From: an uncultured Clostridia bacterium
GTDB lineage: Bacteria; Bacillota; Clostridia; Oscillospirales; Acutalibacteraceae
Length of the DNA: 6,619 nt
Direction of reading: 5' to 3'
Assembly (NCBI GenBank): GCA_945227095.1
Contig: CALYOC010000041.1
Span: 1 to 6,619, forward strand
Below the pieces are notes generated by a model. That model ran no database searches and was not told the DNA's origin. It worked only from the letters and a program-made list of their open reading frames with translations. Positions 1 to 6,345 of the stretch are shown one piece after another. How positions within the stretch are numbered: the first letter of the stretch is position 1; each line of letters starts with the position of its first letter. The position numbers were made by a program, and so were the translations under genes.

Positions 1-87
1 AGATTTTTAACGCAGTTCAGGCGAAAATATGCCGTTTTAAACCATATCGGGCTCGACTCCCCTCACCTTACACTAAGGAGAATAATT

Positions 88-549
88 ATGGTTAAAGTAG
101 TATTTATATGTCTCGGAAACATCTGCCGTTCCCCTATGGCAGAGTTCGTATTTAAAGACATGGTTAAAAGGCAAGGACTTGAAAAAGATTTCCTGATAGA
201 GTCAAGAGCCACAAGCAGTGAGGCTCTCGGCTGTTCGGTGCACAGGGGAACTCAAAAAATTCTCACACAGAAAAACATACCCTTTTCGGACAGGCAGGCG
301 CGCAAAATAACACAGAGCGATTACGACAAATACGACTTGCTGATAATTATGGAAACCGCAAACTATCCAAATCTTCTAAGGACAATCGGAGAGGACGCGC
401 AAGGCAAAGTTCACAGGCTGCTCGATTTCACCGATAATCCGGCAGATATAGACGACCCTTGGTACACGGGAGACTTCGAATCGACATACCGTGACATACA
501 CCTCGGCTGCGACGCCCTGCTCAAATACATAAAGGAAAAACTGATATAA
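88..549 (+). CDS. Low-molecular-weight protein tyrosine phosphatase
   Basis: Cytoplasmic phosphatase of the LMW-PTP family, which hydrolyses phosphotyrosine (in some bacteria phosphoarginine) through a cysteinyl-phosphate intermediate. The 153-residue length is normal for the family. The P-loop lies at the N terminus: CLGNICRSP at residues 8-16, giving the C-X5-R-S signature with nucleophile C8 and R14. The second signature, DDPWYTGDF at 122-130, supplies the general acid (probably D123). The start is well supported: AAGGAG at 75-80 lies 7 nt before the ATG. There is no signal peptide or membrane segment. No cognate tyrosine kinase or exopolysaccharide genes are in view, so the substrate is unknown. 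The gene is convergent with the Ca2+ ATPase. The arsenate reductase branch shares this fold, but the DPWY motif and the lack of ars genes favour a phosphatase. Confidence 0.93.
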   Translation: MVKVVFICLGNICRSPMAEFVFKDMVKRQGLEKDFLIESRATSSEALGCSVHRGTQKILTQKNIPFSDRQARKITQSDYDKYDLLIIMETANYPNLLRTIGEDAQGKVHRLLDFTDNPADIDDPWYTGDFESTYRDIHLGCDALLKYIKEKLI

Positions 550-550
550 A

Positions 551-624
551 AACTGCACTCTCGTATGATATAAACTCCAAAAGCATCTGAGTTTTGGATT
601 CACTTCATTGACGAGAGTGCAGTT
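551..624. terminator. Perfect 14-bp inverted repeat with 46-nt structured loop, probable bidirectional terminator
   Basis: AACTGCACTCTCGT at 551-564 is exactly complementary to ACGAGAGTGCAGTT at 611-624. The element begins 2 nt after the phosphatase stop codon. Read on the minus strand, the closing arm runs into five T residues (GCAGTTTTTATA), so it could end ATPase transcripts. Read on the plus strand it is followed by an A/T-rich tract (ATTTAATT) without a good T run. The 46-nt loop is unusually long for an intrinsic terminator and contains two mutually exclusive small stems (572-577/589-594 or 576-582/592-598). The terminator role is inferred from shape and position. Confidence 0.55.
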
Positions 625-645
625 ATTTAATTCTACATATCTATT

Positions 646-680
646 ATAAAAGGGAAACACCCGCAAAGAGTGTTTCCCTT
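646..680 (-). terminator. Intrinsic terminator downstream of the Ca2+ ATPase
   Basis: AAGGGAAACAC at 650-660 pairs perfectly with GTGTTTCCCTT at 670-680 (11 bp, 9-nt loop). On the minus strand the hairpin is followed by a short T-rich tract (CCCTTTTATAAT). It lies 66 nt past the ATPase stop codon, a normal place for its Rho-independent terminator. The T run is short, so efficiency is uncertain. Confidence 0.65.
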
Positions 681-697
681 AAGGTGAGGGCAAATCT

Positions 698-715
698 GCC
701 ACGATAAACCGTGGC
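698..715 (-). other. Small stem-loop in the ATPase 3' untranslated region
   Basis: GCCACG at 698-703 pairs with CGTGGC at 710-715 around the 6-nt loop ATAAAC. An outer AATC/GATT pairing (693-696/719-722) across an internal loop may extend it. No T run follows on either strand, so it is not a terminator alone. It sits 31 nt beyond the ATPase stop codon and could protect the transcript 3' end or act together with the terminator at 646-680. Confidence 0.4.
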
Positions 716-745
716 TCGGATTATTACCGTTACCCTATCTTATTT

Positions 746-3466
746 TTAATTACACTTGCGTTTGTCCGCAAGGCGGATGAACGCTTTTACTATCTCCACT
801 ATCGGTATAACCGATACGGCAAGCGCAAGGGAGATTAAATAGTGCTTAATGTCAAGGTTGTAGAAGTTGAACAATGAGGCAATGGGCTTGACCTCAATGA
901 CAACTCCGGTCAATATAAGGCTCATAACCATTGAACCCCAAAGGTAAACATTCTGTCCCTTAAGACTGAACACGGACTGTTTAATCGAGCGCATATTGAA
1001 CGAATGGAAAATTTCGCACATACTGATTGTCAAAAACGCCATCGTCATAGCCTGCTCGCAATACATTGATTGTGACACGGGGTTTCCGCTCTTTACCCAA
1101 TCCACATAGCCTATCACATACGCCGCAAGAGTCAAAACGGCAACGAGCATTCCCTGATAAAGACAATTAACTCCCAAACCGCCCGCGAAAATTCCGTCGG
1201 TGCTCTTACGCGGATTCCTCTGCATTATGCCCGGTTCCGCGCGCTCAAGTCCCAACGCGAGCGCAGGGAAGCAATCCGTAACAAGATTTATCCACAAAAG
1301 GTGAGTCGGGAGAAGCACCGTAACCGCCGTGCCGACAAGGGTGTTTCCCGAATAGGTTATGCCAAACAGTTTCAGCGTAAGCCCCATAAGTGTTGTGGCA
1401 AATAGGATTATCAAAACCTCGGCGAGATTTGAGGACAAGAGGAACTGAATCGCCTTCCTGATATTGTCATAAATACGGCGTCCCTCACCCACGGCACCGA
1501 CAATTGTTGCAAAATTGTCGTCCGAAAGCACCATATCCGCCACATTCTTTGTGACATCTGTTCCGGTTATACCCATACCGACGCCGATGTCCGCCGCCTT
1601 GATTGACGGCGCGTCATTTACGCCGTCACCCGTCATAGCGGTAACCATATCCTTCTTATGCCACGCATTTACAATCCTCGTCTTATGCTCGGGTTGAACT
1701 CTGGCATACACGGAATATTTTTCAACGCTGTTTTCAAAATCTTCATCGCTCATAGCCGTGAGCTCACTGCCCGTGAGCGCACCGCTTTCATCTTTAATTA
1801 TCCCAAGCTCCTTGGCAATGGCAACAGCGGTATCCTTGTGGTCACCGGTAATCATTATAGGTCTTATTCCTGCCTGACGACACTCTTCCATAGCCGCCTT
1901 GACCTCCGGTCTCACCGGGTCAATCATACCCACAAGCCCTACAAAGATAAGCTCATTTTCCGCAATATCTCCATCAGAGGGCACCGAGTCAAGTGACTTA
2001 CACGAAAGCGCAAGCACGCGCAGCGCCTTATCCGCCATTTCCTTATTCTTATTCATAACAGCAGAAATATCCGCCTCAGTTATACTTTGCACCTTTCCGT
2101 CCTTCAAGATATAGGAACAGTTACTGAGGATTATATCCGGCGCGCCCTTTGTAAACTGAACAACATCTTCACCTGTTTTGTGAACGGTGCTCATCATCTT
2201 TCGCAAAGAGTCAAACGGTTTTTCCGCAACGCGCGGACTCTCATTCTCCATTTCAGTCTTATTGAGCCCGTTGTCGAGCGCATAGTTGACAAGCGCCGCC
2301 TCGGTCGGCTCTCCGACAACTCCGTCACTCGTAACCTCTACATCGGTACACAACGCCATACCCTTTTGAAGAAGCTTTTCATCGGTTGTGTAACTATCGA
2401 CAACCGTCATCTTGTTTTGAGTCAGAGTTCCGGTCTTATCCGAACAGATAATCTGCGCACAACCCAAGGTCTCAACGGCTGTGAGCTTCCTGATAACTGC
2501 ATTTTTCTTACTCATATTTGTAACGCCCATTGAAAGCACAATCGTTACAACTGCGGCGAGTCCCTCCGGAATTGCCGCTACGGCAAGTGAAACAGCTATC
2601 ATAAAGCAATCGAGCACCGTTGTCAGCGGAATTGAGCCGATTGTCAGCCAATCGGCGACAAGTTGAATGATAAACACGGCAATACAGATAATTATTACAA
2701 TTACGCTGAGTACCTTTGAAAGCTGGTTGAGCTTTATCTGCAACGGAGTCTGATTGTCCTCCGTCTTATCAATAGCGTCGGCTATCTTGCCCATTTCGGT
2801 ATCCATTCCGGTGGCAGTTACGACGGCTTTACCTCTGCCGTAGACAACAGAGGAGCCCATATACATCATATTCTTACGGTCACCGAGCGGTACATCGGTC
2901 TCATTGTTTACACCTAAAACCTTGAGCGCCTTTTCCACGGGAACGCTCTCACCCGTGAGAGCCGCCTCCTCAATTTTCAGCGAGGCACTTTCAAAAATTC
3001 TCGCATCCGCAGGAACGCTGTCGCCGGCTTCAAGTACAATTACATCACCCACAACAAGGTCTTCACTCTTGATAATCTTGATTTCTCCGTCGCGAATTAC
3101 CTTGCTTGTAGCCGCCGACATCTGCTGTAACGCCTCAATTGCCTTCTCCGCCTTCGACTCCTGATAGACGCCCAAAACCGCATTTACGATTACAACGAAC
3201 AAAATTATAAAAACATCGGCGTCAATCTTTCCCTCTTGGATAATACCCGTGGCAAACGAAATTGCCGCCGCCACAATGAGCATAATTATCATCGGGTCGG
3301 CAAGCTGTGCTAAAAAGCGTCGAAAAATCGAAACCTTTTTCCCTTCCTTTAACTTGTTCTTACCGTTCTTCTCCAGCCTTTCATTCGCCTGAGAAGATGT
3401 CAATCCGCTTTCCGAAGAGCCGACATCTTTAAAAACGGTATCTACGCTTTCAAGATAATACTTCAT
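746..3466 (-). CDS. P-type calcium-transporting ATPase (P2A, SERCA/PMCA-like)
   Basis: Integral membrane cation pump of 906 residues that couples ATP hydrolysis to cation export, most likely Ca2+. All family landmarks are present and in order: N-terminal cation-ATPase domain (about 1-50); TGES actuator motif at 171-174; IPEGL in M4 at 299-303; phosphorylation motif DKTGTLT at 343-349 (D343 aspartyl-phosphate); KGAP nucleotide site at 440-443; DPVRP at 516-520; TGDH at 540-543; hinge TGDGVNDAP at 612-620. Ten hydrophobic segments fit the usual M1-M10 layout. Ca2+-ligand positions known from SERCA look conserved: E301 in M4, N680 and E683 in M5, N727, T730 and D731 in M6, E818 in M8. The chosen ATG has GGAGG 4 nt upstream; an in-frame TTG at 3523 would add 19 residues but has no comparable ribosome site. 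The frame is intact. Exact ion specificity is inferred; a Na+ or Mn2+ substrate is less likely. Confidence 0.95.
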   Translation of the reverse strand: MKYYLESVDTVFKDVGSSESGLTSSQANERLEKNGKNKLKEGKKVSIFRRFLAQLADPMIIMLIVAAAISFATGIIQEGKIDADVFIILFVVIVNAVLGVYQESKAEKAIEALQQMSAATSKVIRDGEIKIIKSEDLVVGDVIVLEAGDSVPADARIFESASLKIEEAALTGESVPVEKALKVLGVNNETDVPLGDRKNMMYMGSSVVYGRGKAVVTATGMDTEMGKIADAIDKTEDNQTPLQIKLNQLSKVLSVIVIIICIAVFIIQLVADWLTIGSIPLTTVLDCFMIAVSLAVAAIPEGLAAVVTIVLSMGVTNMSKKNAVIRKLTAVETLGCAQIICSDKTGTLTQNKMTVVDSYTTDEKLLQKGMALCTDVEVTSDGVVGEPTEAALVNYALDNGLNKTEMENESPRVAEKPFDSLRKMMSTVHKTGEDVVQFTKGAPDIILSNCSYILKDGKVQSITEADISAVMNKNKEMADKALRVLALSCKSLDSVPSDGDIAENELIFVGLVGMIDPVRPEVKAAMEECRQAGIRPIMITGDHKDTAVAIAKELGIIKDESGALTGSELTAMSDEDFENSVEKYSVYARVQPEHKTRIVNAWHKKDMVTAMTGDGVNDAPSIKAADIGVGMGITGTDVTKNVADMVLSDDNFATIVGAVGEGRRIYDNIRKAIQFLLSSNLAEVLIILFATTLMGLTLKLFGITYSGNTLVGTAVTVLLPTHLLWINLVTDCFPALALGLERAEPGIMQRNPRKSTDGIFAGGLGVNCLYQGMLVAVLTLAAYVIGYVDWVKSGNPVSQSMYCEQAMTMAFLTISMCEIFHSFNMRSIKQSVFSLKGQNVYLWGSMVMSLILTGVVIEVKPIASLFNFYNLDIKHYLISLALAVSVIPIVEIVKAFIRLADKRKCN

Positions 3467-3470
3467 ACTA

Positions 3471-3475
3471 CCTCC
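3471..3475 (-). promoter_or_regulatory. Ribosome binding site that fixes the ATPase start
   Basis: The minus strand reads GGAGGTAGTATG, a full GGAGG 4 nt before the ATG at 3464-3466. The competing upstream TTG (3521-3523) overlaps the inverted repeat of the leader and lacks such a site, so the 906-residue product is preferred. Confidence 0.8.
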
Positions 3476-3514
3476 AAAACTATTAAAATAGCCTTTCTGT
3501 ATTTTATTAGGAGT

Positions 3515-3555
3515 CGAACACAATCTTCTAAGTGCCGTTCGGCATACTGTGTTCG
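3515..3555. promoter_or_regulatory. Nested inverted repeat in the leader between lipoprotein and ATPase genes
   Basis: CGAACACA at 3515-3522 pairs with TGTGTTCG at 3548-3555. Inside it, TGCC at 3533-3536 pairs with GGCA at 3541-3544 around a 4-nt loop. It lies in the 115-nt gap before the ATPase start, about 40 nt upstream of the ribosome binding site. No T run follows on the minus strand (CTCCTAATAAAA), so it is not a classic terminator. It may be a leader RNA structure, an operator, or a weak terminator of the lipoprotein transcript. No convincing -35/-10 pair was found in this gap. Confidence 0.35.
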
Positions 3556-3581
3556 GCTGCCGTTAAATGACAAAATTGTAT

Positions 3582-4274
3582 TTAGTAAGCGCCGAGTTCC
3601 TTGATATTGTCAGTGACCGCGGAGAAGTCCGCGTCAAGATAACTTTCCTGCTGCGCGGAAAAGGTCACAAGATATGTTCCGCTCTTGTCGGTTACGGAAT
3701 AAAGCAAGTAGTAAACCCTCGTGTCCGAATTCACCGGTACTCCGTAGCCGGTCACTGTATATGTCTTTCCGTCGGCGACGCTCGAAGTGAGCTTTGCCGA
3801 ACTCAAGCCCTTTTGGATAAGTGCTTCCATTGACTGCTTTACCTTGTCCTGCGAGGTATAGCTGAGCTTGTCAAAATCGGCTGTAACTTTGCCGTCCTCA
3901 CTTCTGATACGCGAGCTCTTTCCGACTCGCTTCCAACCGCTCGGCACATATTTTTCCGACGAATCGGCGCCCGGCTTTGTCGTACTGCCGCTCGGTGCTG
4001 TGACAAACCTTGTCACATCATTTCCCGCCGCGTCCTTAACAGGATTGCCCTTGCTGTCGGTAACCTTTTCCGTAACGGGATTTCCGTCCTTATCGGTCTT
4101 GACATCTGCTTTCGTCGTAAGCGCCTGTCCGTTTTCATCTGTCACGGCATTGTACTCACCGTCGGTGACGGTGACATTCATTCTCTTATACTCCTGCTTT
4201 GACGCGGCACACCCCGCAAGGCAACCTGCCAAAACAAGCGCGCTCAATGCGACTGCTAAAAACTTATTATTCAT
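3582..4274 (-). CDS. Lipoprotein 2 with DxxG-type linker repeats (unknown function)
   Basis: Secreted lipoprotein of 230 residues, function not recognised. The N terminus is a lipoprotein signal peptide with two consecutive lipobox candidates, LAGC at 15-18 and LAGC at 19-22, so the lipidated cysteine is C18 or C22. Residues about 44-91 form degenerate 10-13-residue repeats of the type TDKDGNPVTEK / VTDSKGNPVKD, followed by an S/T/P-rich linker (about 92-108). A folded domain of about 120 residues begins with PSGWKRVG at 111-118. The same P-x-GW-x-RVG motif opens the domain of the upstream neighbour, so the two are probably diverged paralogs. There is no cysteine after C22. Its start lies 3 nt past the neighbour's stop codon, with AGAGGA 6 nt upstream of the ATG inside the neighbour's end, suggesting translational coupling. 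The domain could be a PsbP/DcrB-like alpha/beta lipoprotein domain, which is only a guess from pattern. Confidence 0.85.
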   Translation of the reverse strand: MNNKFLAVALSALVLAGCLAGCAASKQEYKRMNVTVTDGEYNAVTDENGQALTTKADVKTDKDGNPVTEKVTDSKGNPVKDAAGNDVTRFVTAPSGSTTKPGADSSEKYVPSGWKRVGKSSRIRSEDGKVTADFDKLSYTSQDKVKQSMEALIQKGLSSAKLTSSVADGKTYTVTGYGVPVNSDTRVYYLLYSVTDKSGTYLVTFSAQQESYLDADFSAVTDNIKELGAY

Positions 4275-4277
4275 AAC

Positions 4278-4979
4278 TTATCCTCTGTAACAGGTATTTG
4301 CGATAACATCTTCAATGCTTGTATCAATTTCGGATTTGTCATTGCAATAGCAATTAAATACCAAAATATCGTCTCCGTTTTGGAAGATATACACGCGAAT
4401 ATAACGACTGCCCTCACTGTCCTTTACCTTCGCGGTGAGCTGCGCCGCCGATGCAGAGGAATATACCTCCTTGATATATCCGAGTTCTTTATATGACTCG
4501 CTGTTCTGCTTCATTGTCTTACGCTCAAACTCGGCATACTGCGCTGCAGTTTTATACTCCTTGCCCAATATGTTCTTCGGATTCGCCACAACCTCAAAGC
4601 TTGTGCCCTTCTTCCTGACATAATTGTAAGTGTCTCCTACGCGCTCCCAACCATCGGGAAGAACTATACCTACCTTATCCCAGCTTCCGAACGGCCAGGT
4701 GCTGTTGCTGATTGTCGAACCCGGCGCGGTTGTACTGTAAGGAATCTTGGTCGTATCCTGTCCGGACGGAGACTTGTTGTCCGAATCGGTGCCCTGCGCC
4801 TTTTGGGTGACGGTTTTTCCGTCCTTATCCGTTACAGGCTGACCGTCCTTATCCGTTACGGCAACGGAATACCCCGACGCCTCGGTCGCGCCCTCTTTGT
4901 TATCCTTTCCGGCACAGCCGGCAAAAATAAACAAAACACTCGCGCAAATTAAGCATAAAGCAATAATTCTCTTCTTCAT
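4278..4979 (-). CDS. Lipoprotein 1 with DKDG tandem repeat (unknown function)
   Basis: Secreted lipoprotein of 233 residues, function not recognised. The signal peptide has a KKR positive end, a hydrophobic core and lipobox FAGC at 19-22 (C22 lipidated). An 8-residue repeat follows, VTDKDGQP then VTDKDGKT (41-56), then a polar S/T/P-rich linker to about residue 95. The C-terminal domain (about 100-233) opens with LPDGWERVG at 107-115, matching PSGWKRVG in the downstream lipoprotein, and ends with a beta-rich stretch ending in DILVFNCYC. Three cysteines (C210, C212, C230) lie in this outward-facing domain, unlike the paralog. The start is supported by AGAGGT 5 nt before the ATG. It is the first gene of a two-gene lipoprotein unit; a candidate promoter lies just upstream. 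A PsbP/DcrB-like fold is possible but unproven. Confidence 0.87.
   Translation of the reverse strand: MKKRIIALCLICASVLFIFAGCAGKDNKEGATEASGYSVAVTDKDGQPVTDKDGKTVTQKAQGTDSDNKSPSGQDTTKIPYSTTAPGSTISNSTWPFGSWDKVGIVLPDGWERVGDTYNYVRKKGTSFEVVANPKNILGKEYKTAAQYAEFERKTMKQNSESYKELGYIKEVYSSASAAQLTAKVKDSEGSRYIRVYIFQNGDDILVFNCYCNDKSEIDTSIEDVIANTCYRG
4281..4286 (-). promoter_or_regulatory. Ribosome binding site of lipoprotein 2 inside the lipoprotein 1 coding end
   Basis: The minus strand reads AGAGGA, then TAAGTT, then ATG. The site overlaps the last codons of lipoprotein 1, and the TAA immediately after it is the lipoprotein 1 stop. This arrangement indicates coupled translation of the pair. Confidence 0.6.
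4819..4859. repeat. Two-copy 24-bp-period tandem repeat within lipoprotein 1
   Basis: CCGTCCTTATCCGTTAC occurs exactly at 4819-4835 and again at 4843-4859, a 24-bp period that encodes the VTDKDG octapeptide repeat. A shortened form, CCGTCCTTATC, recurs at 4084-4094 in lipoprotein 2. The identity is at DNA level rather than only at protein level, which suggests recent slippage or exchange between the two genes. Confidence 0.8.
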
Positions 4980-5001
4980 TTTCTACCTCTCACAAAGCAG
5001 T

Positions 5002-5033
5002 ATTTAATAAACATCGATTAAATCTAAAACCAA
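5002..5033 (-). promoter_or_regulatory. Candidate promoter with overlapping dyad for the lipoprotein pair
   Basis: On the minus strand a possible -35 TTGGTT (5028-5033) and -10 TTATTA (5005-5010) are 17 nt apart, 26 nt before the lipoprotein 1 start. Both match the sigma-A consensus weakly. ATTTAAT at 5002-5008 and ATTAAAT at 5017-5023 form a 7-bp inverted repeat overlapping the -10 and spacer, a position suited to a repressor site. In such A/T-rich DNA both could arise by chance. Confidence 0.25.
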
Positions 5034-5051
5034 AATGCCAAACGCCTAAAT

Positions 5052-6287
5052 TCAGCTGAGCTTATGAATAAACAATCCGCTCAAAAGCTTCGGCTCAAAC
5101 CAAGTTGACTTGGGGGGCATAAGCAAGCCTGCGTCGGCTATATCCATAAGCTCCTCAATACTTGTCGGACACATAGCGAAGGCGACCTTCATATCCTGCG
5201 AGCATCTCTTTTCAAGTTCGGACAAGCCGCGGATACCGCCGATAAAATCAATTCTCGAATCGGTTTTCGGGTCCTCAATTCCGAGCACGGGAGAAAGTAT
5301 ATTGTCCTGAAGAATTGACACATCTAATCTGCCGACAGGATTGCTCTCATCACACACTGAGTCCTTCAAAGTCAATTTGTACCAGCAGTTGTCTAAGTAC
5401 ATTCCGACCTGATGCCTTTTTAAATCCGCAGGTCTTGCGGAGAGCGGCTCGACGGTATAAACCTCCGAAACGCGCTGAACAAACTCCTCGGCGGTCAAGC
5501 CGTTCAAATCTCTGACAACTCGGTTATAGTCCATTATACTCAACTGGTCGTCGGGAAAGAGCACCGCTAAAAAGTAGTTAAACTCCTCCTCGCCGGTATA
5601 TCCCGGATTCTGCTCGCGTCGCTTCAAGCCGACCTTGACGGCGGAGGCGGCACGGTGGTGTCCGTCCGCGATATAAAAATTAGCCACACCGTTTATAAGT
5701 GTTCTGAGTTCCTCGATGGTACTGCTCTTATCGACAACCCATACGGTGTTCCTGACACCGGATGATTCAAAATCATACACGGGCGGCTTTTCCATCTCCT
5801 GCTCGATAAGAGAGGTAATTGTCAAATCATTTCTGTACGTCAGAAATATGGGACCTGTGTTGGCGTTGCAATAATCAACATGGTTGATACGGTCCTTTTC
5901 CTTATCGGCGCGGGTGTTCTCGTGCTTCTTGATTACATCGTTGATATAATCATCAATCGACGCGCAGCCCACAAGTCCCGTCTGCGCTCTGCCGTCCATA
6001 ACCTGACGGTAAATATAAAAGCAATCGGTTTCATCTTGACGGCATACGCCGTTTTGCATGAGCTTTTCCAAATTCTGAGCGGCTTTTAAATACACCTTTT
6101 CATCGTAGATATATGTATCCTCCGGCAAATCAATCTCCGCCTTGTCAACATGCAAAAAGCTGTACTCATTTCCCTTTACCGCTTCCCTTGCTTCCGCACT
6201 GTTCATAACATCATACGGCAGGGCGGCGACCTTCTGCGCCGCTTCGGGTATCGGTCTTATCGCTTTAAACGGTTTAAATACTGCCAT
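5052..6287 (-). CDS. DUF1015-family protein (COG4198-type), possible ParB/SerK-like fold
   Basis: Complete 411-residue soluble protein of the DUF1015 family, which typically has about 400-430 residues. Recognisable landmarks: FKPFKAIRP near the N terminus, ALPYDVMN at 22-29, KHENTRADKEKDR at 121-133, the hallmark YIADGHHRAASA at 205-216, PKTDSRIDFIGG at 340-351, and the C-terminal MPPKSTWFEPKLLSGL at 390-405. No signal peptide or membrane segment is seen. The biochemical role is not established to my knowledge. The DGHHR motif resembles the GxxR motif of ParB/sulfiredoxin-fold proteins, which include the free serine kinases SerK and SbnI. Together with serC just upstream (97-nt gap), this suggests a role in serine or phosphoserine metabolism; that step is inference. 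The start is supported by GAGAGG 5 nt before the ATG. Family assignment is firm, function is not. Confidence 0.92.
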   Translation of the reverse strand: MAVFKPFKAIRPIPEAAQKVAALPYDVMNSAEAREAVKGNEYSFLHVDKAEIDLPEDTYIYDEKVYLKAAQNLEKLMQNGVCRQDETDCFYIYRQVMDGRAQTGLVGCASIDDYINDVIKKHENTRADKEKDRINHVDYCNANTGPIFLTYRNDLTITSLIEQEMEKPPVYDFESSGVRNTVWVVDKSSTIEELRTLINGVANFYIADGHHRAASAVKVGLKRREQNPGYTGEEEFNYFLAVLFPDDQLSIMDYNRVVRDLNGLTAEEFVQRVSEVYTVEPLSARPADLKRHQVGMYLDNCWYKLTLKDSVCDESNPVGRLDVSILQDNILSPVLGIEDPKTDSRIDFIGGIRGLSELEKRCSQDMKVAFAMCPTSIEELMDIADAGLLMPPKSTWFEPKLLSGLFIHKLS

Positions 6288-6345
6288 TTTTACCTCTCTG
6301 TCCCCTTTTATAATAAAAGAAAATCAATTTATGTTCTTGTATTTT

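Noticed and set aside
48..73. GGGCTCGACTCCCCTCACC resembles the T-arm and acceptor end of a tRNA or tmRNA.
   Set aside because: Only about three base pairs of the T stem form, no CCA or plausible acceptor partner follows, and the preceding 47 bases do not fold into the rest of a tRNA. At best a remnant, more likely chance.
376..666. A 96-codon minus-strand frame across the phosphatase 3' end and the intergenic hairpins.
   Set aside because: It is antisense to a conserved gene, crosses the palindrome and the T-tailed hairpin, and has no recognised protein features.
2087..2533. A 148-codon open frame on the plus strand antisense to the ATPase.
   Set aside because: It lies wholly inside an intact conserved gene, and its product has no recognisable domain.
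3467..3523. Longer ATPase with a 19-residue extension from a TTG codon.
   Set aside because: The internal ATG has a full GGAGG at proper spacing, and the extension residues do not look like the family's N terminus.
3868..4290. A 140-codon plus-strand open frame opposite lipoprotein 2.
   Set aside because: Its S/T/V/P-rich composition mirrors the repeats of the lipoprotein on the other strand; it is a shadow frame.
6297..6345. A promoter for the DUF1015 gene in the A/T-rich gap.
   Set aside because: TATTAT and TATAAA words exist, but no acceptable -35 lies 16-18 nt upstream of either, and A/T-rich DNA gives such words by chance.
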